Below, one piece after another: positions 1 through 6,940 of a DNA stretch of 14,080 bases. Made by a program: the position numbers and the translations under genes. Origin of the DNA: JBMYYR01 sp049609625 (GTDB lineage Bacteria > Bacteroidota > Bacteroidia > Flavobacteriales > CAJXXR01); contig JBMYYR010000047.1 of assembly GCA_049609625.1 (NCBI GenBank), positions 1 to 14,080 of the forward strand, written 5' to 3'. The notes under the pieces are model-generated. The model was not told the origin of the DNA. It saw only the letters and a list, made by a program, of their open reading frames with translations, and made no database searches. Each line of letters opens with the position of its first letter. Position 1 is the first letter of the stretch.

Positions 1-24
1 ACACAAGTTCTTTACCTTATATTC

Positions 25-58
25 AAGAGGCTATCCTAAAAAGATAGCCTCTTTTTTT
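25..58 (+). terminator. Rho-independent terminator of an upstream gene
   Basis: Positions 25-35 and 43-53 form a perfect 11-bp stem (AAGAGGCTATC against GATAGCCTCTT) with a 7-base loop, running into a T tract that ends at 58. This is a textbook intrinsic terminator. The gene it serves lies left of the window. It should insulate the KilA-N gene from upstream transcription. The stem also works on the other strand, but no minus-strand gene ends here. Confidence 0.88.
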
Positions 59-193
59 GTTTGTAAATTTTAGCCTGTATTCCATGTTTTGGCACCGATT
101 TATGAATATCTTTGTTGTTGCCAATAATACTTCAGAAACGTCAATTCAAGAAGCTTTTTCTCTAAAAACTTTCATTTTGTCGACGTTTTATAA

Positions 194-226
194 TTGTAAT
201 AAAGTCTGAGATTTATTTTATCTTTG
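194..226 (+). promoter_or_regulatory. Bacteroidota-type promoter for the KilA-N gene
   Basis: TATCTTTG at 219-226 matches the Bacteroidota -7 consensus TAnnTTTG exactly. A TTG at 194-196 lies 22 bases upstream, at the long end of the usual spacing for the -33 element. Transcription would start near 233, giving a very short leader before the ATG at 249. The rest of 61-248 is A+T-rich and shows no open reading frame or RNA gene that I recognise. Confidence 0.5.
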
Positions 227-248
227 AAAAATTGTTAAAACATTATAA

Positions 249-1136
249 ATGGCTAAAAGAAACAGCATTACTGTTGAGGGTACAAAAATAAATATAACTT
301 CTTTCAATGAGGAGGATTACATAAGCCTTACAGATATGGCTGGAAGTAAGGATGATGACAGTAGAGCTGCTGACGTTATAAAAAACTGGATTAGAAATAG
401 GTCAACTATCGAATTTTTAGGCACTTGGGAATCTTTATACAACAAAGATTTTAAAGTGGTCGAATTTGACCACTTTAGAAAAGAAGCAGGACTTCCGACT
501 TTTACAATGAGCGTTTCTAATTGGGTTGAATCTACAAATGCCAAAGGTATGTTTTCAGTAAAAGGAAGATATGGCGGAACTTATGCACATAGAGATATCG
601 CTTTTGAATTTGGCTCTGCAATTAGTCCTATATTCAAGCTTCATATAATAAAAGAGTACCAAAGACTCAAAGAAATTGAAACTGATAAGTATGGATTAGA
701 ATGGAATGTCAGAAGAATTTTAAGTAAAACTAATTACAAAATCCATACTGATGCTGTAAAAAAGCATATAATGCCTAAAACAAGATATAGCGCAGCTAAA
801 GAATGGTTAGAATATGCAGATGAAGCAGATTTATTAAACATAGCATTATTCGGTTGTACAGCTAAACAATGGAGAGAATTAAACCCTATCCAGGTTTTGA
901 ATGGCGAAAACATAAGAGATATGGCAAGTATCAACGAATTAGCAATATTATCAAATCTTGAAAGTTTAAACTCTACATTAATAAAGAATGATATAACTAA
1001 AAAGAATAGACTTAAAATACTCATTGATACTGTTAGGGAACAAAGAGAAATATTAGACAAAATAGACATCGTTAAATCTCTAAAAAAAGAAAGCGAGACA
1101 ACATTTTTAGATGCAAAAAGAAAACTGAAAGACTAA
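249..1136 (+). CDS. KilA-N domain-containing protein
   Basis: This 295-residue protein carries an N-terminal KilA-N domain at about residues 18-142. Visible signatures are YISLTDMAG (24-32), VIKNWIRNRSTIEFLGTWE (43-61) and GRYGGTYAHRDIAFEFGSAI (106-125), the last leading into SPIFKLHIIKEYQRLKE. KilA-N domains are DNA-binding modules common in phages, large DNA viruses and bacterial mobile elements. The rest (about 150-295) is a mostly helical, charged region ending in a Lys-rich tail, as in chromosomal KilA-N proteins of Bacteroidota; its job is unknown. The gene stands alone between a strong terminator and a weak hairpin and has its own promoter-like site. It uses ATA and AGA codons often, and a sampled stretch (781-840) has 20 of 60 G+C, against 26 of 60 at 7681-7740. 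This suggests horizontal acquisition. No phage structural gene, integrase or repeat is nearby. The family call is firm; the role in the cell is not known. Confidence 0.88.
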   Translation: MAKRNSITVEGTKINITSFNEEDYISLTDMAGSKDDDSRAADVIKNWIRNRSTIEFLGTWESLYNKDFKVVEFDHFRKEAGLPTFTMSVSNWVESTNAKGMFSVKGRYGGTYAHRDIAFEFGSAISPIFKLHIIKEYQRLKEIETDKYGLEWNVRRILSKTNYKIHTDAVKKHIMPKTRYSAAKEWLEYADEADLLNIALFGCTAKQWRELNPIQVLNGENIRDMASINELAILSNLESLNSTLIKNDITKKNRLKILIDTVREQREILDKIDIVKSLKKESETTFLDAKRKLKD

Positions 1137-1228
1137 AGAGTTCAGCAAAATCAATGAACATTTGAACATTGAAAACGTACTATTGGCAATAATATTTATG
1201 ACTAATTATCTGGCTATAAATTGCTTAC

Positions 1229-1260
1229 GAAAATTCTATCGGATTTTCTTTTCAGTTTTT
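1229..1260 (+). terminator. Weak terminator-like hairpin after the KilA-N gene
   Basis: Positions 1229-1236 (GAAAATTC) can pair with 1241-1248 (GGATTTTC) around a TATC loop, giving 8 bp including one G-T wobble. The interrupted T-rich stretch TTTTCAGTTTTTT follows. The stem is A+T-rich and the T tract is broken, so termination may be partial. The rest of 1137-1286 holds no gene and no clear TAnnTTTG promoter for the next gene. Confidence 0.35.
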
Positions 1261-1286
1261 TATTTGCTAAATTAGTTGCTTGAAAC

Positions 1287-4200
1287 ATGAAACTAATCAT
1301 TCACAAACACGTTATGCAAAACGGGTTCGATTTACTTATTCAGAAGCTCAATCAATTTTTGAGACGCTTCTACCTCAATACCTTAATTCGGGGATTGATT
1401 TATACGCTGGCACTTTGGTTGGCGGTGTTTTTGCTGGCGTCAAGTTCCGAATATGTTATTGGTATGAGCTCTTTGGCTCGCCAAGTTGTGTTTTATGCTG
1501 TGGTTTTGGTGTCGATGCTTATTTTTTGGAAGTTCATCATTCAGCCAGCTTATCAACTTTTTAGACTCAAAAACAGAAAAGATTACAACTTTGCAGCGCA
1601 GTTTTTGGGCGAGCATTTTGAAGACATTCAAGACAAAATCCGAAATGTTTTAGATCTAAAAGCACAAGCCAATACCGAAGATCAAGAATTGTTGATGGCG
1701 AGTATAGATCAAAAAATGGCTCAAATCAAAACCTTTGATTTTAAGAGAGCGGTTAGTTTTAAAGACAATGTAAAATATCTGCCTTATTTTTTGGTGCCAG
1801 CTCTGATTGTTTTAGGCTTTTGGCTGTCGGGCAATAGCCAATGGATGAGTCAAGGTTCGGAGCGTATTGTGCGCTATTCGGAGGAATTTTTACCCGAAGC
1901 TCCTTTTGATTTTGTGATTCTTAATGACAACCTAAAAGCACATAGCGCCAAACCATACCGACTAAAAGTGGAACTAAAAGGCGATTATCACAGCGATAAT
2001 TTAGATATTTTATTGTCCGACACCTGGATTTCGATGCAACATCTAGGTCAAAATCAATTTGAATACACCTTTACAAACCTAAAATCAGATCTTGAGTTTA
2101 GGTTAAAAACAGCTCAGTTTAGTTCCAAAACCTACCAGCTAGAAGTCCTGCCTTTTCCAGAAATTAAGTCCTTTCAGATTTTGGCAACCTATCCTAAATA
2201 CACTCAAAAACCAGCTGAAAAATTCGACAATCAGGGTGATTTAATAGTTCCAGAAGGCAGTAAACTACGTTGGCAAATAGAAACCAAACACGGCGATGTG
2301 TTAGCTTTTGATATTGCTGATAGTACCTATGTTTTAGAACCAAAATCGACACAATTTAGTTTTGATAAAACCATCTTAAACAAAGAAAAATACAGCCTGC
2401 AAGTGTCTAATGCCAAAGTGAAAACTGGAGATGTTTTAGAATTTGAATTGGAGGTGTTGAAAGATCAATACCCGAAACTAAAACTCGAGAAACCAGAAGA
2501 ACAAGAAGGCAGATTGCGACAAATTTTCCTGAAAGGAACCATGTCCGACGATTACGGCTTTTCGTATTTACATTGTGTGGTTCAGGTTGGAGATTCGCTT
2601 TTGCGCTTGCCCGTAAGCTACAATCCGAACCATAAACAACAAGTGTTTCATTATTTGTTGGATGTTGAGGCTTTGGCTCTGAATGCTGGCGATGAATGGG
2701 AATATTATTTTGAATTAGCTGATAATGACGGAGTTAATGGCTCTAAAAAAGTGAAATCAAGCGTTTTTGAGCATAAATTACCATCAGCCGAAGAGCTGGA
2801 AGAAGACATGGAGGCGTCTAATCAAAACCTTCAAAACAAACTAGAAGACGCCTTTAAAGAATCGAAAGCCATCAAAGATGAACTGAAAAAATTGCAGGCA
2901 GATTTATTGCAAAAAGAAGAGCTAACGTGGGAAGACAAAGAGCAGATAAAAGCTTTGCTAGAGAAGCAAAAGCAGGTGGAGCAAAGCATCGAAAAACTCC
3001 AAAAACAACATCAACAGATGATGGAAGAAACGTCTGAATTTGTTGAAGATGACGAGCAACTCGAAAAGCAAAAACAGATTGAAGAGCTTTTGGAAGAGTT
3101 GTTGGACGAAGAAACCAGAGCTTTGTTTGAAGAGATGGAAAAATTGATGGAGAATTTGGATAAAAAAGAACTCCAGAAAAAGCTAGAAGACATCAAACAA
3201 AATAATTTCAATCTCGAAAAAGAGTTGGATAGAAGTTTAGAGTTGTTGAAGCAATTTCAGCTCGAAAAGAAAATGCAAGATAATATTGATGATTTGTTTG
3301 AGTTGGCAGAAAAGCAAAAAGATTTAGCCGAAAAAACAAAAGAAAGTTCTAAAAAAGATGAGGAAACTCAAAAACAATTAGCTGAAGATCAGGAAAAACT
3401 CAATGAGGAATTTGAGGACATGAAAGATCGATTGGAGGACATGAAAGACTTGAATGAGTCTTTGGAAAAACCCTTTGAGCTGGAAGATACCAAAGCTAAA
3501 GAAGAAGAAATTGGCAAAGAAATGGAAAAAGCCAAAAGCGAATTGGATTCAAAACAGAAAAAAGAAGCTCAAAAATCACAAGAAAAATCTGGAGAAGAGT
3601 TAGAAAGTTTGGCGATGCAAATGCAGAGTCAGAAAGAAAAACTTGAAGAAGAAGCGGCAAAAGAAGACATGGAAGCCTTGCAGCAAATTCTCGAAAACTT
3701 GATTGATTTGAGTTTTGAAGAAGAGCAATTGGTTTTAGAATTGCCAACTTTGGAGGAAAACGATCCGAATTATTTGCGTTTGATGAAAGCTCAAAACGAC
3801 ATCAAAAACAAATCGCAATTGATTGCCGATTCTTTGTTTGCATTGAGCAAACGGCAAGTTCAGGTGGAGCAAACGGTGATTAAAGAATTGGGAAACTTGG
3901 ATCGGGGATTGAGTAGAAGTATTGTAGCGATGGCGGAACGGCAAGTGCCAAATGCCACAAAAAATGGTCAAGACGCCATGACGGCGGCCAACAATTTAGC
4001 GCTTTTTCTGAGTCAAGTGTTGGATCAGATGCAAAAGCAGGCTGGCGGCTCGAGTATGAAAGGAGAAGGTTCGTGCTCGAAACCTGGAGGCGACGGCAGT
4101 CCGAGTGGTTCTGGAGAAGAGCCGTCGATGCAGCAGATGAAAAGTTTGCAAGAGCAAATGAAAGATCAGCTTAAGTCTTTGCAACAAGATTTATTGAACG

Positions 4201-4799
4201 AAGGCAAGCAAGATGGTGGCGAACAGGAAGGTGGTGAGCAGGCTGGAGAAAAAGGAAAAGCTGGCAAAAATGGAAAAAATGGCGAGCAAGGCGAAGGCGG
4301 AAAAGGTGGAACTCAAGGCCAGCCAGGTCAAGGCGGAGAGCCGTCATCAAATACGGCTGGACAGGCAGGAAAAGCTGGGAATGCCAAACAAATAATGCAA
4401 ACGGTTGCCAAACAAGAAGCCATCCGAAGGCAATTGGAACAAATCTCGGAATCGATGGAACAGGGAACAGGAAAGTCTGGACTCCAAAAAGCCATCGAAA
4501 AGATGAAGGAAATTGAGAAAGACATTGTAAATCAGTCGGTAACATCTGAAACTTTACATCGACAAAAAGAGATCATGCAACAGTTAATCCGAGCCGAAAA
4601 AGCTGAACGAGAACAAGAGCAGGACAAAAAACGACAAGCCAAAGCGGCTAAACAACATCAGCGAGAAGATTCGGAAATCTGGAAAAAATACATTGAAGAA
4701 AAACAGAAACAATCGGAACTGCTTTATCAGAAACCCATTAAATTGAGTCCGTATTACCAAAACGCAGTGGAGCGTTATTTTCAGAGTATTAATAACTGA
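1287..4799 (+). CDS. DUF4175-like large membrane-anchored coiled-coil protein
   Basis: This 1170-residue protein resembles the large DUF4175-type proteins found across Bacteroidota, whose function is unknown. Three membrane segments lie near the N-terminus (about 33-53, 64-86, 164-181). A region of about 185-495 looks beta-rich and probably lies outside the cytoplasm. A very long Glu/Lys/Gln-rich coiled coil follows from about 500 to 800, then a conserved helical segment (RGLSRSIVAMAERQ, near 873). A low-complexity Gly/Gln/Lys/Glu tract runs from about 918 to 1031 and includes GSCSKPGG. The tail (about 1032-1170) is helical and charged. Met10 (base 1314) is a plausible alternative start, because the family's usual N-terminus aligns with MQNGFDLLIQKLNQF; neither start has a strong ribosome-binding site. 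The stop lies 9 bases before comF, so the two are probably co-transcribed. The sequence suggests a structural or scaffolding role at the envelope, but this is inference. Confidence is high for a real gene, moderate for the family name. Confidence 0.85.
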   Translation: MKLIIHKHVMQNGFDLLIQKLNQFLRRFYLNTLIRGLIYTLALWLAVFLLASSSEYVIGMSSLARQVVFYAVVLVSMLIFWKFIIQPAYQLFRLKNRKDYNFAAQFLGEHFEDIQDKIRNVLDLKAQANTEDQELLMASIDQKMAQIKTFDFKRAVSFKDNVKYLPYFLVPALIVLGFWLSGNSQWMSQGSERIVRYSEEFLPEAPFDFVILNDNLKAHSAKPYRLKVELKGDYHSDNLDILLSDTWISMQHLGQNQFEYTFTNLKSDLEFRLKTAQFSSKTYQLEVLPFPEIKSFQILATYPKYTQKPAEKFDNQGDLIVPEGSKLRWQIETKHGDVLAFDIADSTYVLEPKSTQFSFDKTILNKEKYSLQVSNAKVKTGDVLEFELEVLKDQYPKLKLEKPEEQEGRLRQIFLKGTMSDDYGFSYLHCVVQVGDSLLRLPVSYNPNHKQQVFHYLLDVEALALNAGDEWEYYFELADNDGVNGSKKVKSSVFEHKLPSAEELEEDMEASNQNLQNKLEDAFKESKAIKDELKKLQADLLQKEELTWEDKEQIKALLEKQKQVEQSIEKLQKQHQQMMEETSEFVEDDEQLEKQKQIEELLEELLDEETRALFEEMEKLMENLDKKELQKKLEDIKQNNFNLEKELDRSLELLKQFQLEKKMQDNIDDLFELAEKQKDLAEKTKESSKKDEETQKQLAEDQEKLNEEFEDMKDRLEDMKDLNESLEKPFELEDTKAKEEEIGKEMEKAKSELDSKQKKEAQKSQEKSGEELESLAMQMQSQKEKLEEEAAKEDMEALQQILENLIDLSFEEEQLVLELPTLEENDPNYLRLMKAQNDIKNKSQLIADSLFALSKRQVQVEQTVIKELGNLDRGLSRSIVAMAERQVPNATKNGQDAMTAANNLALFLSQVLDQMQKQAGGSSMKGEGSCSKPGGDGSPSGSGEEPSMQQMKSLQEQMKDQLKSLQQDLLNEGKQDGGEQEGGEQAGEKGKAGKNGKNGEQGEGGKGGTQGQPGQGGEPSSNTAGQAGKAGNAKQIMQTVAKQEAIRRQLEQISESMEQGTGKSGLQKAIEKMKEIEKDIVNQSVTSETLHRQKEIMQQLIRAEKAEREQEQDKKRQAKAAKQHQREDSEIWKKYIEEKQKQSELLYQKPIKLSPYYQNAVERYFQSINN

Positions 4800-4808
4800 T
4801 AAAGGCAA

Positions 4809-5498
4809 ATGATAAAGGCGTTTGTAGACTCTGTTGTTCAATTTTTTTTCCCGACCTATTGTTTGGCTTGTCAGCAAGTTATCGATCATCGCCAGGCCTT
4901 GTTTTGCTTTTCTTGTTATAGCGATTTGCCCAGAACGCGTTACTTTTCGGAGCCGTACAATCTTCTGTATCGCCGTTTTGTTGACGATGGTTTGGAGCTC
5001 CAATTTGCGGCAACGCTTTTCTACTTCAGAAAACAATCGGTTTTGCAGAAAGCCATCCATCAGCTAAAATACAACCATAAATCTAAAATTGGTATTTATT
5101 TTGGACGTCTCTTAGGTTTGGAAGCTAATAATATAAAATGTTTGGTAGACGCAAACTATCTTTTGCCGATGCCTTTGCATCCCAAAAAAAAGAATGAGCG
5201 TGGCTACAACCAGAGCTATTATATTGCCAAAGGTATTTCGGGTATGACCTCGATAGCTATTGAAAATAAAGCAGTTAGACGAATAAAAAATACAAGTTCG
5301 CAAACCAAAATGAACAAAAAAGAGCGTCTAGAAAACATGAAAGGAGCTTTTGAATGGACAAAGTCTTTTCCTGATTTTACGCATTTTGTTGTTGTTGATG
5401 ACGTTATCACGACCCGAGCGAGCCTTACGGCTTTGATTAATTCTTGTCCGAACAAAACTTACCGATTTTCTGTTTTAGGCATCGGAAAATCCGATTAA
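4809..5498 (+). CDS. comF: ComF family phosphoribosyltransferase-like protein
   Basis: This 229-residue protein has the ComF layout. An N-terminal zinc-finger-like pair of cysteine motifs (C18xxC21 and C33xxC36) is followed by the family block LLPMPLHPKKKNERGYNQS (118-136) and a C-terminal type I phosphoribosyltransferase fold. In naturally competent bacteria ComF is needed for DNA uptake or processing at the cytoplasmic side of the membrane; in most bacteria its substrate is unknown. The PRPP-binding loop reads VVVDDVITTRAS (194-205). The two acidic residues D197 and D198 are present, but Arg203 (codon CGA) stands where the loop usually has Gly (DDVxTTGAT). This could impair PRPP binding, so the protein may have lost transferase activity. 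The gene starts 9 bases after the DUF4175-like gene and ends 12 bases before folB. The family call is firm; catalytic competence is in doubt. Confidence 0.87.
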   Translation: MIKAFVDSVVQFFFPTYCLACQQVIDHRQALFCFSCYSDLPRTRYFSEPYNLLYRRFVDDGLELQFAATLFYFRKQSVLQKAIHQLKYNHKSKIGIYFGRLLGLEANNIKCLVDANYLLPMPLHPKKKNERGYNQSYYIAKGISGMTSIAIENKAVRRIKNTSSQTKMNKKERLENMKGAFEWTKSFPDFTHFVVVDDVITTRASLTALINSCPNKTYRFSVLGIGKSD

Positions 5499-5510
5499 AC
5501 TGATTTATTT

Positions 5511-5912
5511 ATGAAACAAACGATCCAAATTAATGGCTTTAGAAGCTACGCTTACCACGGCGTTTTGCCCGAAGAACAGCGTTCGGGAGCTGGTTTTGAA
5601 CTCAACTTGAAGCTCGACGTGGAAGCCACAGAAGCTTGTCGTTCTGATGTCTTGTCGGAAACAGTAAATTATGCCGAAGTTGTTGATGTCTTAACAAAAG
5701 AAATGGCTATCCGAGCAGATTTGATAGAACATCTGGCGTTCCGAATCGCTTCGAGACTGTTCAAAGAGTTCAAAAAAATAAAAGGCATTCGGATTGAAGT
5801 CATTAAACCAAATGCTCCCGTTTCTGTTGATGTCGATAGTTTAGCTTTTGAGCTTAGTTTGAGTCGTTTGGAGTGGGAGCGTTTGAGGCACCAACATCGT
5901 CTTTTGGAGTAA
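5511..5912 (+). CDS. folB: Dihydroneopterin aldolase (FolB)
   Basis: FolB converts 7,8-dihydroneopterin to 6-hydroxymethyl-7,8-dihydropterin and glycolaldehyde in cytoplasmic folate biosynthesis. At 133 residues it is slightly longer than the usual 115-125, the excess being a charged C-terminal tail (about 118-133). Family signatures are all present: AYHGVLPEEQ (14-23) with its conserved Glu, NYAEV (53-57) with Tyr54, LIEHLAFRIA (71-80) whose Glu73 is expected to hold the pterin ring, and KPNAPV (99-104) whose Lys99 is the expected catalytic lysine. The enzyme normally forms ring-shaped oligomers. It is the third gene of the cluster with the DUF4175-like and comF genes. No other folate gene is visible in the window, so the grouping is probably positional rather than a pathway operon. 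Confidence 0.93.
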   Translation: MKQTIQINGFRSYAYHGVLPEEQRSGAGFELNLKLDVEATEACRSDVLSETVNYAEVVDVLTKEMAIRADLIEHLAFRIASRLFKEFKKIKGIRIEVIKPNAPVSVDVDSLAFELSLSRLEWERLRHQHRLLE

Positions 5913-5951
5913 ATGTTATCAAATATCGAAAACTACAACTTTATATTTAGT

Positions 5952-6018
5952 GCCCGCAAGAAAACTTTAGAATTTCTTCTGTTTAAAAATGTTCCTAATG
6001 AAATTCAGGGCTTTTTTT
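5952..6018 (+). terminator. Possible imperfect terminator after folB
   Basis: GAATTTC (5970-5976) can pair with GAAATTC (6000-6006). Outside it, GCCC (5952-5955) could pair with GGGC (6008-6011), directly followed by seven T residues (6012-6018). The arms are separated by a 23-base loop, and a 14-base bulge lies on the left side, so this is a weak prediction. It is the only terminator-like structure in the 267-base gap between folB and etfB. Confidence 0.3.
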
Positions 6019-6126
6019 AGATGTTGCACATCACAAAAATATAACAAATTAATCAAGTCAAAAAACCACCAAAACTAACACAATACATTATTCCCAACAA
6101 CAGGCCAAAATCTCGATGAAATGTTC

Positions 6127-6134
6127 TATTTTTG
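6127..6134 (+). promoter_or_regulatory. Bacteroidota -7 element for the etfBA genes
   Basis: TATTTTTG matches TAnnTTTG exactly and lies 45 bases before the etfB start codon. I see no clear TTG -33 element 17-23 bases upstream, so the promoter is incomplete on sequence alone. Transcription would start around 6141, giving a leader of about 39 bases. The preceding 6019-6126 is A+T-rich and shows nothing else that I recognise. Confidence 0.5.
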
Positions 6135-6147
6135 TGCCTCGAAAACA

Positions 6148-6163
6148 GTTCATTTCGGTGAAC
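6148..6163 (+). promoter_or_regulatory. Hairpin in the predicted etfB leader
   Basis: GTTCAT (6148-6153) pairs with GTGAAC (6158-6163), closing a TTCG tetraloop; the innermost pair is a T-G wobble. It would sit near the 5' end of the leader predicted from the -7 element and 16 bases before the start codon. A short 5' hairpin of this kind could protect the mRNA or influence translation. With only six pairs it may also be chance. Confidence 0.35.
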
Positions 6164-6179
6164 GAAAAGCAGAAAGACA

Positions 6180-6923
6180 ATGAAAATTTTAGTCTGTATC
6201 AGCCATGTGCCAGATACAACCTCAAAAATATCGTTCAAAAACGATAATACCGCATTGGAAGACAATGGTTTAACCTTTGTCATTAATCCTTATGATGAAT
6301 TTTGTTTAACACGTGCTTTGATGCTCAAAGAACAACAGGGCGGACAGGTAACTGTGTTGCACGTGGGTAATGCCAGCACCGAGCCTACGCTTAGAAAAGC
6401 TTTAGCTATTGGAGCCGACAATGCCGTTCGTCTGAATCACGACGCTGGAGATGCACAATCGGTAGCAAAAGCTATTACAAGCTATTTAGAATCAAATGCT
6501 TACGATTTGGTTTTGATGGGTAAAGAATCAATTGATTATAATGGTGGATTGGTGCCAGGATTGGTTGCCGCTCATTTAGATTATCCTTTCGTAAATGCCT
6601 GTATTGGTTTGGATGTTGATGGAACGAACCTCACGTTGACACGAGAAATTGACGGCGGAAAAGAACAGCTTTCGGCAGTTGCTCCAGTTGTTTTGGCTGG
6701 TCAAAAAGGTTTGGTGGAAGAAAAAGATCTTCGTATTCCTTCGATGAGAGGTATTATGATGGCTAGAAAAAAACAATTAGAAGTCGTTGATGCTCAGGGA
6801 GAACCATCGGTTTCTGTTGAGCAATTTGAAAGCCCGAGCGCCAAAGCAGCTTGTAAACTTTTCGATGTCAATCAAATCGACGATTTAGTAAAATCACTTC
6901 ACGAAGAAGCAAAAGTAATATAA
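6180..6923 (+). CDS. etfB: Electron transfer flavoprotein beta subunit
   Basis: EtfB pairs with EtfA to form the soluble ETF heterodimer, which accepts electrons from acyl-CoA and related dehydrogenases and passes them to the respiratory chain through ETF:quinone oxidoreductase. The beta subunit normally binds AMP. At 247 residues it has the usual length. Visible family features are the first strand KILVCISHVPDT (2-12), FVINPYDEF (33-41), LRKALAIGAD (71-80), MGKESIDYNGGLVPGLVAAH (113-132) and RIPSMRGIMMARKK (185-198). The last precedes the C-terminal arm that wraps around the partner subunit. The start follows an A-rich region typical of Bacteroidota. etfA begins 17 bases after its stop, so the two subunits are made from one message, consistent with 1:1 assembly. 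Confidence 0.95.
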   Translation: MKILVCISHVPDTTSKISFKNDNTALEDNGLTFVINPYDEFCLTRALMLKEQQGGQVTVLHVGNASTEPTLRKALAIGADNAVRLNHDAGDAQSVAKAITSYLESNAYDLVLMGKESIDYNGGLVPGLVAAHLDYPFVNACIGLDVDGTNLTLTREIDGGKEQLSAVAPVVLAGQKGLVEEKDLRIPSMRGIMMARKKQLEVVDAQGEPSVSVEQFESPSAKAACKLFDVNQIDDLVKSLHEEAKVI

Positions 6924-6940
6924 CCTTAAACCACAAAAAC

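Noticed and set aside
317..544. Minus-strand frame inside the KilA-N gene, considered as a possible antitoxin or antisense partner
   Set aside because: No ribosome-binding region, promoter or recognisable motif. It is a shadow of the KilA-N coding sequence.
249..1136. The KilA-N gene as the edge of a prophage or defence island
   Set aside because: No integrase, structural, lysis or defence gene follows; downstream genes are housekeeping. Only a single accessory gene can be supported.
1280..1564. A second + strand frame of 94 codons overlapping the start of the DUF4175-like gene
   Set aside because: The overlapping frame encodes the expected membrane N-terminus of the DUF4175-like family. 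This one starts at TTG and resembles nothing known.
4171..4545. Open frame of 124 codons on the minus strand across the Gly-rich part of the DUF4175-like gene
   Set aside because: It is antisense to a firmly supported gene, has low-complexity composition mirroring that gene's repeats, and shows no family motif.
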